NCBI RefSeq assembly: GCF_014200435.1
Contig: NZ_JACHBR010000001.1
Coordinates: forward strand, 4,964,001-5,028,000
DNA length: 64,000 nucleotides
Origin: Sphaerisporangium krabiense
GTDB lineage: Bacteria > Actinomycetota > Actinomycetes > Streptosporangiales > Streptosporangiaceae
Reading direction: 5' to 3'
Made by a program: the position numbers and the translations under genes
Shown here: positions 1 to 8,700 of the stretch, piece after piece
How positions within the stretch are numbered: position 1 is the stretch's first letter
Layout: each line of letters opens with the position of its first letter
Notes under the pieces: generated by a model
Database searches by the model: none
What the model was told of the DNA's origin: nothing
Seen by the model: only the letters and a program-made list of their open reading frames with translations

Positions 1-1267
1 CGATCACGGCGCGGGCCGCGTTCTGCAGCACAGCCTTGGTGTCATTGGCCTCGGCCCAGTTCGGGTCGGCCGGGAAGCCCTTGGCGACCTTGAAGGTCTC
101 GGCGAACGGCGCCTGGAGCGGGTCGCTCGCGTACTCGGCGAGGGCGTCGGGGTACAGCGGCAGCAGGCCGCCGTCCTTGGCGTAGCGGGTGCCGAACTCC
201 TTGCCGGCGGCCAGCTTCAGGTACTCGGCCGCGAGCTCGGGGTTCTTGGCGTCCTTCCAGACGGCGATGTCGTTGCCGCCCTGGAACGCCGGGGCCGGGC
301 CCGTGCCCTCCTTGTTGGGCAGCGAGAAGAACGCCATCTTGTCGTCGCCGACCTTGCCCTTGCTCTGCTCCTTGATGGTGGTGATGTCCCAGCCACCGGT
401 GACGTACATGCCGACCTTGCCGGCGGCGAAGCGCTGGGCGATGTCCACCGAGTTCTGGCTCAGCCGGCCCTTGCCCGAGACACCCTGCTTGGCGACCAGG
501 TCGGTGTAGAACTGGAAGCCTTCCTTGAAGGCGGGCTCGGTGAGCTTGCCGACCCACTTGCCGCCCTCGAAGGCCGCGAAGTCGCCGCCGGCCGACCAGA
601 CGAACGGCGAGAGGGACATGTTGGCGTCGGAGCCGCCGTTGAAGGCGAAGCCGTCGACGTCCTTGCCCTTCTTCTCCACGATCTTCTTGCCCGCGGCCAC
701 CAGCTCGTCCCAGGTCTTGGGCGGCTGGATGCCGAGCTCGTCGAACCAGTCCTTGCGGTACAGGACGGCGCGGGTGCCGCCCCCCCACGGCGCGGCATAG
801 ACCTTGCCGTCGATGGTCTCGTAACCCCAGAGGTTCTGCGGGATCTGCTGGAAGTCCGGGGCGGACTTGACGACCTCGGTGATGTCGGTCAGCGCGTCCT
901 GCGCGACCCACGCGGCCACCTGGTCGTTACCGAACTCGGTCACGTCGGGGCCCTCGCCGCCCGCGAGCGCCGCCGTCCACTTCTTCTGGGCGTCGGGCCA
1001 GGGAATCCACTGGGTGTCGACGTCCGCGCCCGTCTGCTCCTTGAACTTGGCGTTCAAGTCGGTCATGTACTTCGTCTGGACGTCGTTGGCCGCGCCGAGC
1101 CGCCACACGGTCAGCTTCTGACCGGCGAACTTCGGGCCCGACGACGCGGCGGCGGACGCCTGCGGGGCCTGCGACTGCGCGGGCTCCTCGCTGCCCCCAC
1201 ACGCGGCGACTCCAATGGCTAGAACGGCGGTCGTGGCCGTCGCGGCAGCGATCTTTCCGAATTTCAC
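1..1267 (-). CDS. Sugar ABC transporter substrate-binding lipoprotein (family 1), 3' end off window
   Basis: Extracellular solute-binding protein for a carbohydrate ABC importer. The reading frame starts at a GTG at 1265-1267 with a good Shine-Dalgarno (AAGGAGA, minus strand, about 1276-1282) eight bases upstream. The N-terminus MKFGKIAAATA is followed by a hydrophobic stretch and a lipobox ending AACGG, so it is a lipoprotein. The mature part reads as a family 1 sugar-binding protein (KLTVWRLGAAND, GPDVTEFGND, GGWDITTIKEQ, FQGGNDIAVW). About 422 codons are visible and the C-terminus lies left of base 1. It is divergent from a ROK regulator with operator-like palindromes between them, so repression by that regulator is likely. 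The transported sugar cannot be named from sequence. Confidence 0.9.
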   Translation of the reverse strand, partial: MKFGKIAAATATTAVLAIGVAACGGSEEPAQSQAPQASAAASSGPKFAGQKLTVWRLGAANDVQTKYMTDLNAKFKEQTGADVDTQWIPWPDAQKKWTAALAGGEGPDVTEFGNDQVAAWVAQDALTDITEVVKSAPDFQQIPQNLWGYETIDGKVYAAPWGGGTRAVLYRKDWFDELGIQPPKTWDELVAAGKKIVEKKGKDVDGFAFNGGSDANMSLSPFVWSAGGDFAAFEGGKWVGKLTEPAFKEGFQFYTDLVAKQGVSGKGRLSQNSVDIAQRFAAGKVGMYVTGGWDITTIKEQSKGKVGDDKMAFFSLPNKEGTGPAPAFQGGNDIAVWKDAKNPELAAEYLKLAAGKEFGTRYAKDGGLLPLYPDALAEYASDPLQAPFAETFKVAKGFPADPNWAEANDTKAVLQNAARAVI

Positions 1268-1410
1268 GTTTGGATCTCCTTCCCGGCTTTTCGCGTCGGG
1301 CTCGCGCTCCTCGAAAGGCACACGTCCCTGGACGTGTCCCTGGTGAAGGCGATATTTCGTGCTCTGCGCTGGACATCCCGAGGCCTGATCGCTTGCCTGC
1401 GGGGTGACTG

Positions 1411-1457
1411 CCGCTAAACTAACAAGAAACTTTCTTAAAAGAAACGCCCGTTAGCGG
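1411..1457. promoter_or_regulatory. Candidate ROK operator: overlapping AAGAAA/TTTCTT palindromes inside an outer inverted repeat
   Basis: AAGAAACTTTCTT (1424-1436) is a perfect palindrome around one C. Its right arm TTTCTT is reused in a second palindrome, TTTCTTAAAAGAAA (1431-1444). An outer inverted repeat, CCGCTAA (1411-1417) and TTAGCGG (1451-1457), encloses both. The element is A/T-rich in a very GC-rich genome and sits between the divergent sugar-binding lipoprotein and the ROK regulator. Binding by the adjacent regulator is inferred. Confidence 0.65.
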
Positions 1458-1482
1458 ATCGTGACGAGAGGGGCCCGACCCC

Positions 1483-2673
1483 ATGCCCAGACGACACCCC
1501 GGGACACCCCGGCTGCTGCGTCAACTCAACGACCGCGCCGCGCTCGAGCTCCTCTTGTCCAAAGGCCCGCTGACCCGGGCCGAACTCGGGGAGTACACGG
1601 GGCTTTCCAAAGTGACCTCCGGACAGCTCCTCGCCCGGCTGGAGAACCGGGGGCTCGTGACCGTCTCGGGGGAACGCCCCGGCGGCCGCGGGCCCAACGC
1701 CGCGCTGTACGCGGTGGTCCCGTCCAGCGCTTACGTCGCGGGGCTGGAGGTCCTACCGGAAAGCGTCACCGCGGGGGTCGCGGACATCACCGGCGAGATC
1801 ATCGCCGAGGTGACCGTGGACCCCGGCGAGGGCGGCGAGCCCGTGAAGACCGTCCACAACGCGGTGCGCCGCGTGTGCGACTACGCGAACATCAGCCTGT
1901 CCCGGCTGCGCGCGCTGGTCATCGGGACGCGCGGCGTGGTCGACCCCCGCACCGGAGACGTCCGGTTCTCCTTCGACCTGCCCTCGTGGCACGCCGGAGT
2001 GCTGGCCGACCTCCGGGCCACGTTCGGGTCGTCGGTGATGATCGAGAACGACGTGAACCTCGCCGCGCTCGCCGAGCACGCCTACGGGGTCGCGCGCGGC
2101 GTCGACGACTTCGTCCTGCTGTGGGCCGGAGTCGGCCAGGGACTCGGCGTCATGCTCGGCTCCCGGCTGCACCGCGGGTTCACCGGCGGCGCCGGAGAGA
2201 TCGGCTGGCTCCCCGTGCCCGGCGAACCCCTGCCCATCGACGTCAACGAGCCGCAGTCGGGGTCCTTCCAGCGCCTGGTCGGCACCGGGGCCGTCACCGG
2301 CCTCGCCACCTACCACGGCCTGGGTTCTGCGCGGCCCCGTCCCGCGCAGACCTCGGCCGCCGACATCGTCTTCGGGGCCGTCTCCACGGGACAGGAGGAC
2401 TTCCTCGACGAGCTCGCCCGCCGGCTCGCCATCGGCGTCGCGGCCGTCACCGTGGTCCTCGACCCGGGGCTCGTCGTGCTCAGCGGCGACGTCGGCCGCG
2501 CCGGCGGCCGCGCCCTGGCCGGGCGCATCGAGAAGGCCGTCGCCGAGATCTGCCCCAGCCGCCCCCGGGTGACCGTCACCGAGGTCAAAGGCAACCCCGT
2601 TCTCCGCGGCGCGGTGACCGCCGCCCTGGAACAGGCCCGGGAAGAGGTCTTCTCCAACACCATCGACGCTTGA
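1483..2673 (+). CDS. ROK family transcriptional regulator (NagC/XylR type)
   Basis: 396 aa. The N-terminal winged helix-turn-helix (about residues 10-75: LNDRAALELLLSKGPLTRAE, LSKVTSGQLLARLENRGLV) is followed by a ROK sugar-kinase-like domain with the family features VIGTRGVVDPRTG, ENDVNLAALAEHAYG and WAGVGQGLG. ROK repressors sense sugars or sugar phosphates and control the adjacent uptake genes. It is divergent from the sugar-binding lipoprotein and follows the palindrome cluster at 1411-1457. The start is the ATG at 1483; the upstream Shine-Dalgarno is weak. The effector sugar is unknown. The zinc-binding CxCGxxGC motif of the kinase subfamily is not seen, as expected for a regulator that has lost catalysis. 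Confidence 0.9.
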   Translation: MPRRHPGTPRLLRQLNDRAALELLLSKGPLTRAELGEYTGLSKVTSGQLLARLENRGLVTVSGERPGGRGPNAALYAVVPSSAYVAGLEVLPESVTAGVADITGEIIAEVTVDPGEGGEPVKTVHNAVRRVCDYANISLSRLRALVIGTRGVVDPRTGDVRFSFDLPSWHAGVLADLRATFGSSVMIENDVNLAALAEHAYGVARGVDDFVLLWAGVGQGLGVMLGSRLHRGFTGGAGEIGWLPVPGEPLPIDVNEPQSGSFQRLVGTGAVTGLATYHGLGSARPRPAQTSAADIVFGAVSTGQEDFLDELARRLAIGVAAVTVVLDPGLVVLSGDVGRAGGRALAGRIEKAVAEICPSRPRVTVTEVKGNPVLRGAVTAALEQAREEVFSNTIDA

Positions 2674-2804
2674 CCCTCCTCCTGGGTGAGGACGCCGCAG
2701 GCGTGCCCCGTCTCCGTGTCCACGGTGGCGGGGCGGGATGACCATCGGCCGGTGTCAGGGCGGCGGTTGCCAATGCTTCCTGGGCGAAGTATGGAGAAAG
2801 GGCT

Positions 2805-3512
2805 ATGGGAGACTTGCTCGTCGTGCATGACATCGTGCTGATCTCTGACCATCGCGTGACCTCGATCGGCGTCCGGGACAACGGGGAGCCGCTCGTGGAC
2901 GCGCGGGGCGTCCTGGCCGTGGACGGGACGCTGGCCGATCCGGACGGCGCGTACACGGCCGCGCACGAGGGCCTTCCCGACGACGCCCACGCCTACCTGC
3001 GGGAGGGCGTCCTCGCCCGCCTGGTGGACGCGCAGCGGGCGCTCCCGCCCGGGTACCGGCTGCTCGTGGTCGAGGGATACCGGCCACCCGCGCTGCAGCA
3101 GCGGATCTTCGAGGACTACACGGAGGAGCTGCGGGCGGCCTTTCCGCACATGTCGCCCGCGGAGTTGCGTGCGGCCGCCAGCCGGTACGTCTCCCCGATC
3201 GAGGTCGCCCCGCACACGGCCGGGGCCGCCGTCGACCTGACCCTCGCCGCCGAGGACGGCGGCCCCCTCGACATGGGCACCCGCGTCAACGCCACCCCCG
3301 AGGAGAGCGACGGCGCCTGCTACACCTCCGCGCCCGGCATTTCCGGCGAGGCCCGCGGCCACCGTAAGATCCTCGCCGCCGCGCTGGAGGCCGCCGGCCT
3401 GGTCAACTACCCCACCGAGTGGTGGCACTGGTCCTACGGCGACCGCTACTGGTCCCACACGACCGGCGCCCCGGCCGCCCTCTACGGCCCTGTGCCCCTT
3501 CCGTCCCTCTAG
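2805..3512 (+). CDS. D-alanyl-D-alanine dipeptidase, VanX-like (M15D)
   Basis: 235 aa, zinc dipeptidase of the VanX/DdpX family, which hydrolyses D-Ala-D-Ala. The family residues are present: Arg93 in VEGYRPPALQ, zinc ligands His137 and Asp144 in APHTAGAAVD, and the catalytic Glu205 and zinc ligand His208 in TEWWHW. The usual serine of the SxHxxGxAxD motif is Ala/Pro here. No signal peptide is seen, so it is cytoplasmic. A GAGAAAGGG Shine-Dalgarno precedes the ATG at 2805. No vanH or vanA lies next to it, so it is more likely a housekeeping or peptidoglycan-recycling enzyme than part of a glycopeptide-resistance operon. Confidence 0.85.
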   Translation: MGDLLVVHDIVLISDHRVTSIGVRDNGEPLVDARGVLAVDGTLADPDGAYTAAHEGLPDDAHAYLREGVLARLVDAQRALPPGYRLLVVEGYRPPALQQRIFEDYTEELRAAFPHMSPAELRAAASRYVSPIEVAPHTAGAAVDLTLAAEDGGPLDMGTRVNATPEESDGACYTSAPGISGEARGHRKILAAALEAAGLVNYPTEWWHWSYGDRYWSHTTGAPAALYGPVPLPSL

Positions 3513-3557
3513 CGGTATCGGAGGCGGGTGCCGGCCGCGTGACAGGGGCCAAATCCC

Positions 3558-4592
3558 TCAGTCGCCGAGCAGCCGCCACGCGGTGAGGGCCAGCCTGGCC
3601 CTCACCAGCCCCGTGGGCTCGGTGAGCTCGATGCCCAGGGTCTTCCCGATCTGGTCGAGCCGGCGCGCGACGCTGCTGTGGTGCAGGTGGAGAAGCTCGG
3701 CGGCCCGGCGCAGGGACCCGGTCTCGCAGTAGGCGTCCAGCGTCGTCAGGTCCTCGGAGTCGCCCGCCATCCGGGCGATCGCCGCCACGTCCGCGTTGCC
3801 GCGGGCGGCGTCCCGGGGCACCTCGGCGAGCAGCGCCAGCGCCCCCAGGTCGTCGTAGTGGACCACCGGCCGGCGCGCGGTGGTGAAGCGCAGCGCGGTG
3901 CGCGCCTGCCACCAGGATCGGTCGGGACTGTCCGCGGCGCCGATGCCCGCCTGCGCGCCCGCCGGGAACCGTGCCGCGTCCACGGTGGTGGCCAGCAGGA
4001 CGCCGACGCCGGCGAGCGGCGCCGCCTTCACCGGGCGGGCGGGGCAGACCAGGCCGCCGACCCGGTCGAGCGCGAGCCGCGACCGTACGGCGACGACGCG
4101 GACCGGCAGATCGGCGGCGAACCCCAGCAGCCGCAGCGCCCGGGCCCTGGCCGCCTCGTCGCTGCCAGGACTGATCACCAGTTCGACCAGGGCGGGGTCG
4201 GCCATGGTGGTGCGGGCCGGGCCGTACCGCTCGACGGCCGCCGCGGCGGCGATGGCGAGCCGGTCCAGGAGCAGTTGGTCGAGCGCGCCCGGCGGGCCGG
4301 GGCGTTCCAGCCACACCGTGCCGATCTCCTCCTCGTCGAGGGTGACCGCCACCACGGTGGACGCGGGCGCGGCCGGAGCGGACGCCTCGCCGCCGCCCGG
4401 AGACGCGCGGATCGCCCGCCCCGTGCCGTGCAGCCGTATCCCGGCCACACACTCGGCCAGGCCCGCCGAGGCGCGGGCCAGCGCCGGGAGATCCACCCGC
4501 CGGCGCATCAGCGTGTCGTAGAACATCACGACGCGGATCGCGCCTTCGACGTGGGAGTCCAGTTGGGACAGCCGTGCGGCCAGTGCCTCCAT
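3558..4592 (-). CDS. PucR/CdaR family transcriptional regulator
   Basis: 344 aa. The C-terminal PucR helix-turn-helix is clear (about residues 282-340: LTTLDAYCETGSLRRAAELL, LHHSSVARRLDQIGKTLGI). The N-terminal two thirds are GAF-like and CdaR-like with no known ligand. The family regulates purine, sugar-acid or amino-acid catabolism. It is divergent from an HSL-type esterase gene, the likeliest local target. The ATG at 4592 has no purine-rich Shine-Dalgarno on its own strand, so translation may be leaderless or begin elsewhere. Confidence 0.8.
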   Translation of the reverse strand: MEALAARLSQLDSHVEGAIRVVMFYDTLMRRRVDLPALARASAGLAECVAGIRLHGTGRAIRASPGGGEASAPAAPASTVVAVTLDEEEIGTVWLERPGPPGALDQLLLDRLAIAAAAAVERYGPARTTMADPALVELVISPGSDEAARARALRLLGFAADLPVRVVAVRSRLALDRVGGLVCPARPVKAAPLAGVGVLLATTVDAARFPAGAQAGIGAADSPDRSWWQARTALRFTTARRPVVHYDDLGALALLAEVPRDAARGNADVAAIARMAGDSEDLTTLDAYCETGSLRRAAELLHLHHSSVARRLDQIGKTLGIELTEPTGLVRARLALTAWRLLGD

Positions 4593-4678
4593 GGCAGGAG
4601 GATAAGCGCCGAACGGCGCGCGATCGGGGTGGGATGCCCGACGAATGGCGGATGATGTCGGAGGTGGCGACTGTGAGG

Positions 4679-5584
4679 ATGGCCGGCATGGATCCCGAAC
4701 TGGAAGCGTTCATCCCGCTGTTCCCCCGCGCCGACCTGACCGACCCGGTCGTCCAGCGGAAGGACTTCACCCAACTGGCGACCTCGATCCCCGTGCCGGA
4801 CACCGCGGACCTGGAGATCGAGGACCGCACGGTGCCCGCCGATCCCGGCGTGGCGGTGCGGATCTACCGGCCCCACCTGGCGCAGGGCGCCATCGTCTGG
4901 ATGCACGGCGGCGGATGGGTCATGGGCGACCTGGACACCGAGCACCCCTGGGCGGTGCGGCTCGCGGAGGCCTCCCGCGCGGTGGTGATCTCGGTCGGCT
5001 ACCGCCTCGCGCCCGAGAATCCGTTCCCGGCCGCGCTGGACGACGTCTACGCCGTGCTGACCTGGGCGGCCGAGCACGCGGCCGAACTGGGATTCGACCC
5101 CGGACGGATCGCGGTCGGCGGCCACAGCGCCGGCGCGGGGCTCGCGGCCGCGGTGGCGTTGCGGGCGCGCGACGAGCAGGGCCCGCCGATCCGCTTCCAA
5201 CTCCTCAACCAGCCCGGACTCGACGACCGGCAGGAGACGTGGTCGGCCCGGCACTTCACCGATACGCCGTGGATGAACCGCGACAAGGTCACCACCGTCT
5301 GGCGGCACTACCTCGGCTCCACGCCCGCCACGCCGTACGCCGCCCCCGCGCGGGCCGCCGACCTGTCCGGCCTGCCCCCCGCCTACCTCGCCACCGCGGA
5401 GTTCTGCCCGAACCGCGACGAAGGCATCGAGTACGCGCTACGCCTGCTCCAGGCCGGCGTCCCGGTCGACCTCCACCAATGGTCCGGCACCTTCCACGGC
5501 TCCCAAGCCATCCTCTCCGCCCAGATCTCCCAACGCCAACTAACCGAACTAGCCACAACCCTCCGCCGCGCCCTCACCAACTGA
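4679..5584 (+). CDS. Alpha/beta hydrolase, hormone-sensitive-lipase type esterase
   Basis: 301 aa from the ATG at 4679, chosen because GGAGGTGG (4660-4667) lies 11 bases upstream; an in-frame upstream extension to 4574 overlaps the divergent regulator and looks non-coding. HSL (family IV) marks are present: oxyanion-hole motif HGGGW, nucleophile elbow GGHSAGAG, a late Asp region (NRDEGIEYALRLL) and a histidine in GTFHGS. It probably hydrolyses short acyl or aryl esters in the cytoplasm. The divergent PucR gene suggests substrate-responsive control. Confidence 0.85.
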   Translation: MAGMDPELEAFIPLFPRADLTDPVVQRKDFTQLATSIPVPDTADLEIEDRTVPADPGVAVRIYRPHLAQGAIVWMHGGGWVMGDLDTEHPWAVRLAEASRAVVISVGYRLAPENPFPAALDDVYAVLTWAAEHAAELGFDPGRIAVGGHSAGAGLAAAVALRARDEQGPPIRFQLLNQPGLDDRQETWSARHFTDTPWMNRDKVTTVWRHYLGSTPATPYAAPARAADLSGLPPAYLATAEFCPNRDEGIEYALRLLQAGVPVDLHQWSGTFHGSQAILSAQISQRQLTELATTLRRALTN

Positions 5585-5722
5585 CCCGCCCCTCGCACCG
5601 CCACACCCTGGCTGGCTAGCCCAAGGCGTACCCGTGCGGGATCGCGCGCGTCATGTCCGAATGCCGTCGCGCCGTGCGGAGCGGGTGAGGCGGCCCCGCA
5701 CCCCGGCTCGTCGGCGCCGGGG

Positions 5723-8700
5723 TCAGGCGCGGAGGCGGAGGCCGCGGGGGGTCGGGTGGAATCCGGCGGCCTCCAGGGCGGTGGCGAGGGGGGAGTCGTT
5801 GATCGCCGTCCCGTCGGCCTTCTCGACGGTGAGCTTGCCGAGGGCGCCGTCGCGTACGGCCAGCGCCAGGGCGTCGACGGCGGGGCGCAGGCGCTCGTCA
5901 TCGGCGAAGGACAGCAGGGTCTTGCCGCCGCGTTCCACGTAGAGCACCAGACGGCCGTCCACGAGCACCACCAGCGCCCCCGCCTTGCGCCCCGGCTTGT
6001 GCGTGACCTCGCCCGGATGCTCCGGCCAGGCCAGCGCCGCTCCGTACGGATTCGCCGGATCGGTCGCCGCCAACACCACCGCCCGCCGCTCCACGGCCCG
6101 CCGCCCGCCGGCGTGCCTCTCAGGACCCCCACCAGAGCGCCATGCCTCCGGCTGCTCGCCCGGCGGCGCGCCGAAGCCCCGCCCGGGGCCTTGCGTGTCC
6201 GAGTGCGCATCGGAAGGCCGTGCCTCGGGGGACGCACCGGGCGGCGAGCCGAAGTGTTCTCCCGGATCTTGCGTGTTCGCGGGCGCACTGGAAGGCCGTA
6301 TGTCGGGGTGCTCGCCCGGTCGCGTGCCGGAGTGTTCCGCGGGCGCTTCCGGGGGCTCACTCGAATGCCGCGCGTTGGGATCGGCAGGTCGCGTGTGTGG
6401 GCTCGCCGGACTTGTCTGGTTGAACTCGGCGTATCCGGCCAGCGCGGCGCCGGGGTCCGGGAACGGCGGCCCGCCGGACGCCCAGGTCGCCGGCCGCCCG
6501 GCGGCGGGGGAGCTCGGTGACGACTTCCACGGCTCCGCCGAGCCTGAGGCTCCGCCCCACGGCTCCGAAGCAGGGGAGTGGGGATCAGAGTGTGCGCGGT
6601 GCGGGGAGGCGGTGAGGGTGGCGGCGAGGGCGCGGAGGCGGTCGACGGCGCCAGGGAGGGCGAACTGGGCGCCGCCCAGGCCCTCGACGAAGTAGCCGCG
6701 CCGGCAGCGCCCGGTCTCTTCGAACGCGCGCAGCACCGGGTACACCGAGGCGAACCCCTCGGTGAGGCGCTCGGCCGCGACCGCGCCCTTGGTCACCACG
6801 CCGTGCCGCTCGAGCAGGACCTCGGCCTGCGCGTGGGCGCGCTGCGTCGGATCCGCGGACGGCTCGGGCAGCAGCCACCAGCGCCCGCTGACCGTCGGAG
6901 GCCCCGACCGGGTCGGCAGCACGGCCCTGCGCCGGCGCGTGGACGTCGCACGATGGGCGGGCCGCCCGGACCCGAGCGCGGCCCGCAGCGGCGCGAGCGT
7001 GTCCCCCGAGACCCGCCCCGACCAGACGAGATCCCACAGCGCGCCCGCGAGCGCGGTGTCGTCCATGGACCCCACCCGGCTCGACAGGTCGCGGAAGAAC
7101 AGCGCCCCGCCCCCGCCCAGGGCCTCCAGCACCTTCTCGTGCAGGGGGGTGAGCGTGATCTCGGCGGGCGGCGGCAGCAGCAGCGGCGCGGTGTCGGCGA
7201 AGAACAGGGCCACCCAGCCGTCCCCGCCGGGCAGCGACCCCTGCCCCGACCAGATGACCTCGCCGGACGCGGTCAGCTCGTCCAGCAGGGCCGGTTCGTA
7301 CCCGGGCACCCGGCTCGGCAGCACGAGGGTCTCCAGGGCGGAGGCCGGCACGGCGGCGCCCTGAAGCTGCTCGATGGCGTGCACGAGGGCGTCCATGCCA
7401 CGGGCGGCGCGCCCGTCGGTGACGCCGTGCCAGGCGGGGCCGAACACGCCGAGCGCCTCCGGCGGGACCGGTTCGACCTCTTTGCGGAGCCGGGCCAGGG
7501 AACGGCGCCGCAGCAGCCGCAGCACACCGGCGTCGCACCACTCCTCGCCCCAGCCGCCCGGCCGGAACTCGCCCGCCACCACCCGGCCGGACGCCGCGAG
7601 CCGCCGCAGACCGTCGGCCACGACCGCGACGCCGAGGCCGAACCGCGCCGCCGCCGTGGCCGCGAGGAAGGGCCCGCGCGTCCGGGCGTGCCGGGCCAGC
7701 AGGTCGGCGAGGGGATCGGGCACGGGTTCGAGGAAGGCGTGCGGCACGCCCACCGGCAGCGGCACGCCGAGGGCGTCCCGCAACCGGGCCGAGTCCTCGA
7801 CGGCGGCCCACTGCTCGACCCCGGCGACCCGCACACGGATCGCGCGCCGCGCGCCCTCCAGATCGCTGAGCCAGGAAGGATCGCCCTCGCGGATCGTGAC
7901 GTCCTCGGCCTGCAGGGGGCCGTGCGTCCTGAGAAGGTCGGCCAGGTCCTCGGCGTCGCGCAGCGGGCGGTCGAGCCGGGCGAGCTCGCGCTCGGTGTCG
8001 GCGACGACGTCGGGATCGAGCAGCTCGCGCAGGTCGGCCTCGCCGAGCAGCTCGGCCAGCAGGCGGGTGTCGAGCGCGAGGGCCTGCGCGCGCCGCTCGG
8101 CCAGCGGAGCGTCCCCTTCGTACATGAAGGCGCCGATGTAGGTGAGCAGAAGGGAGCTGGCGAAGGGCGAGGCCTGGCCGGTCTCGACCTCGACGACCCG
8201 CACCCGCCGCGCGGCGATGTCGCGCATGATCTGGAGGAGCCCCGGCACGTCGAACACGTCCTGCAGGCACTCGCGCATGGTCTCGAGCACGATCGGGAAC
8301 GAGCCGTACTTGCTCGCCACCGCCAGCAGGCTCGCCGCCCGCTGGCGCTGCTGCCACAGCGGCGACCGCCTGCCGGGGCTGCGGCGCGGCAGCAGCAGCG
8401 CCCGGCCCGCGCACTCGCGGAACCGCGAGGCGAACAACGCCGACCCGCCGAGTTCCTCGACGACGATCTGTTCCAGCTCGTCGGCGTCGAAGACCGCGAC
8501 GTCGGACGGCGCGCCGTCCAGGGTGTCGGGGATGCGCAGGACGATGCCGTCGTCGGAGTGCATGGCCTGGATGTCCATGCCGTAGCGCTCGCGCAGGCGC
8601 CGCCCGATCGCCAGCGCCCACGGCGCGTGCACCCGCGCCCCGTACGGCGTGTGCACGACGACCCGCCAGTCGCCCAGCTCGTCGTGGAAGCGCTCCACCA

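Noticed and set aside
2805..3512. Glycopeptide-resistance (van) locus
   Set aside because: The VanX-like gene stands alone, without vanH, vanA, vanR or vanS nearby.
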